Origin: CAZXFH01 sp964640055 | Lineage (GTDB): Bacteria; Fidelibacterota; UBA2242; JAFGTP01 | Reading direction: 5' to 3' | DNA length: 64,000 bases | NCBI GenBank assembly: GCA_964640055.1 | Contig: CAZXFH010000003.1 | Coordinates: forward strand, 1-64,000 | Shown: piece by piece, positions 63,311-64,000 of the stretch | How positions within the stretch are numbered: position 1 is the stretch's first letter | Layout: each line of letters opens with the position of its first letter | The notes under the pieces: generated by a model | The model's input: the letters and a program-made list of their open reading frames with translations, nothing else | What the model was told of the DNA's origin: nothing | Database searches by the model: none | Translations under genes and position numbers: made by a program

Positions 63311-63895
63311 TCAGTTGTGTTTTTGTTGTTCTGCTGACTCCGGGTGTTCGCGCAGCCATTTTTCCGCCAGCTCCATACCTTCGTGTAAGGCTTTAATGTT
63401 GAGCTCTTCGGTACCCTTGGGGACCCGGGCTTTGATCGCATGGGTGACGGATTCGACGGAAACGAGCCCGGATATTTTTACGATAATTCCCAGGGCGATA
63501 ATATTGGCCACAATGAATTTTCCCAGCCGTTCGGTGGCTGATTGGATGATCGGGATTTGCACCACCCGGAAAGTGCCCTTGGGGATTTCCGCTACCATCT
63601 TGGAATCGACGATCAATAAACCCGTGTCTTTCAGATCGGTATGGTATTTATCACAGGCTTCCTGGGTCAGGGCCAGCAGGACATCCAGGGTCTCTGCTTT
63701 GGGATAGTCGATATCTCCGTCGGAGATTATTACTTCTGAGCGACTGGCTCCTCCGCGGGCTTCAGGCCCGTAGGATTGGCTTTGGGTGGCGTTCAGCCCT
63801 TCGTAAATCGCGGCTGCCTCGGCCAGAACCTTACCCACGAGAATCAGCCCCTGACCGCCGGAACCACTTAATCTGATCTCATATCGAAAAGACAT
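63311..63895 (-). CDS. 2-oxoacid:ferredoxin oxidoreductase, gamma subunit
   Basis: 194 residues starting MSFRYEIRLSGSGGQGLILV, the gamma-subunit signature, with QSYGPEARGGASRSEVIIS. The neighbouring upstream frame supplies the beta subunit. The enzyme oxidatively decarboxylates a 2-oxoacid such as 2-oxoglutarate, pyruvate or a branched-chain 2-oxoacid with CoA and ferredoxin, as in anaerobes. TAGGAG precedes the ATG. The exact substrate class cannot be told from this subunit. Confidence 0.93.
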   Translation of the reverse strand: MSFRYEIRLSGSGGQGLILVGKVLAEAAAIYEGLNATQSQSYGPEARGGASRSEVIISDGDIDYPKAETLDVLLALTQEACDKYHTDLKDTGLLIVDSKMVAEIPKGTFRVVQIPIIQSATERLGKFIVANIIALGIIVKISGLVSVESVTHAIKARVPKGTEELNIKALHEGMELAEKWLREHPESAEQQKHN

Positions 63896-63913
63896 GTATG
63901 CATCTCCTACTTC

Positions 63914-64000
63914 TTATTTTAGATTGGCTTTGGCCTTCTCAATCACGCTTTTGTAATTGTCCTGATAAGAGGTCTTTTCACGATCGACAAACACACCGGT
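63914..64000 (-). CDS. 2-oxoacid:ferredoxin oxidoreductase, beta subunit (C-terminal end only)
   Basis: Only the last 28 codons and the stop are in the window (TAA at 63914-63916). The end reads TGVFVDREKTSYQDNY followed by a short basic helix, matching the C-terminus of beta subunits (GxFxDxEKxxY). It lies 18 bp before the gamma subunit gene on the same strand. The remainder, with the thiamine-pyrophosphate site, is beyond the right edge. Confidence 0.85.
   Translation of the reverse strand, partial: TGVFVDREKTSYQDNYKSVIEKAKANLK

Noticed and set aside
1..64000. CRISPR arrays, tRNA, rRNA or tmRNA genes
   Set aside because: No regularly spaced direct repeats were seen, and no cloverleaf or rRNA-like stretch was recognised by eye. 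A covariance-model scan would be needed to exclude small RNAs.

Overview
The window looks like chromosomal DNA from a Gram-negative, probably anaerobic bacterium of the FCB superphylum (Fibrobacterota-Chlorobiota-Bacteroidota and deep relatives such as Calditrichota or Marinimicrobia). The grounds are several SurA-type chaperones, outer-membrane lipoproteins, an Ig-like lipoprotein of a Bacteroidota-type family, a serine-palmitoyltransferase-like enzyme, a membrane pyrophosphatase and a 2-oxoacid:ferredoxin oxidoreductase. The phylum assignment is inference. No tRNA, rRNA or CRISPR array was seen.

Layout. 1-411: tail of an IS transposase, then non-coding DNA. 412-13221: one long minus-strand block, in transcription order rpmH-rnpA-yidD-yidC-mnmE-mnmG-mfd and three SurA/PpiC-type chaperone genes. 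13222-13815: the likely replication origin, with repeated TGTTRATAA-like 9-mers in front of plus-strand dnaA. Two perfect 16-bp parS palindromes overlap the starts of mnmG and mfd. Genes left of the origin run leftward and most genes to the right run rightward, as expected around a bidirectional origin. 15397-20099: ssb, a nucleoside kinase, an unknown P-loop protein, an ArsC-like phosphatase-fold protein and queG.

20195-25210 is an MCE/Mla-type lipid transport operon: an MlaD-like protein, a lipoprotein that appears to be fused to an outer-membrane beta-barrel, a STAS-MlaE permease and an MlaF ATPase. This is the most unusual system here. 25314-32152: an SDR, an AT-rich orphan gene, PhzF, MltF and a TldD/PmbA pair whose TldD carries a Tat-like signal. 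32289-40426: plsX, two HlyD-type adaptors with a MacB-like permease but no ATPase, then GNAT, PAP2 and NAD-epimerase genes. These last three, with the serine-palmitoyltransferase-like gene at 55081, could form a sphingolipid pathway. 40416-50142: two CNNM/CorC transporters, a nitroreductase, a small membrane protein and amino-acid or peptide catabolism (PepD, ornithine aminotransferase, M20 dipeptidase, an exported C1B peptidase).

50285-64000: a membrane pyrophosphatase with a large cytosolic insertion, a degenerate aspartyl-protease-like lipoprotein, TrmO, a PEBP protein, the SPT-like enzyme, an Ig-like lipoprotein, dapF, a mannose-1-phosphate guanylyltransferase, a roughly 1000-residue protein with two nucleotidyltransferase-like motifs, and the gamma and beta (partial) subunits of a ferredoxin oxidoreductase.

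Family assignments come from reading motifs in the translated sequence. No database search was run.
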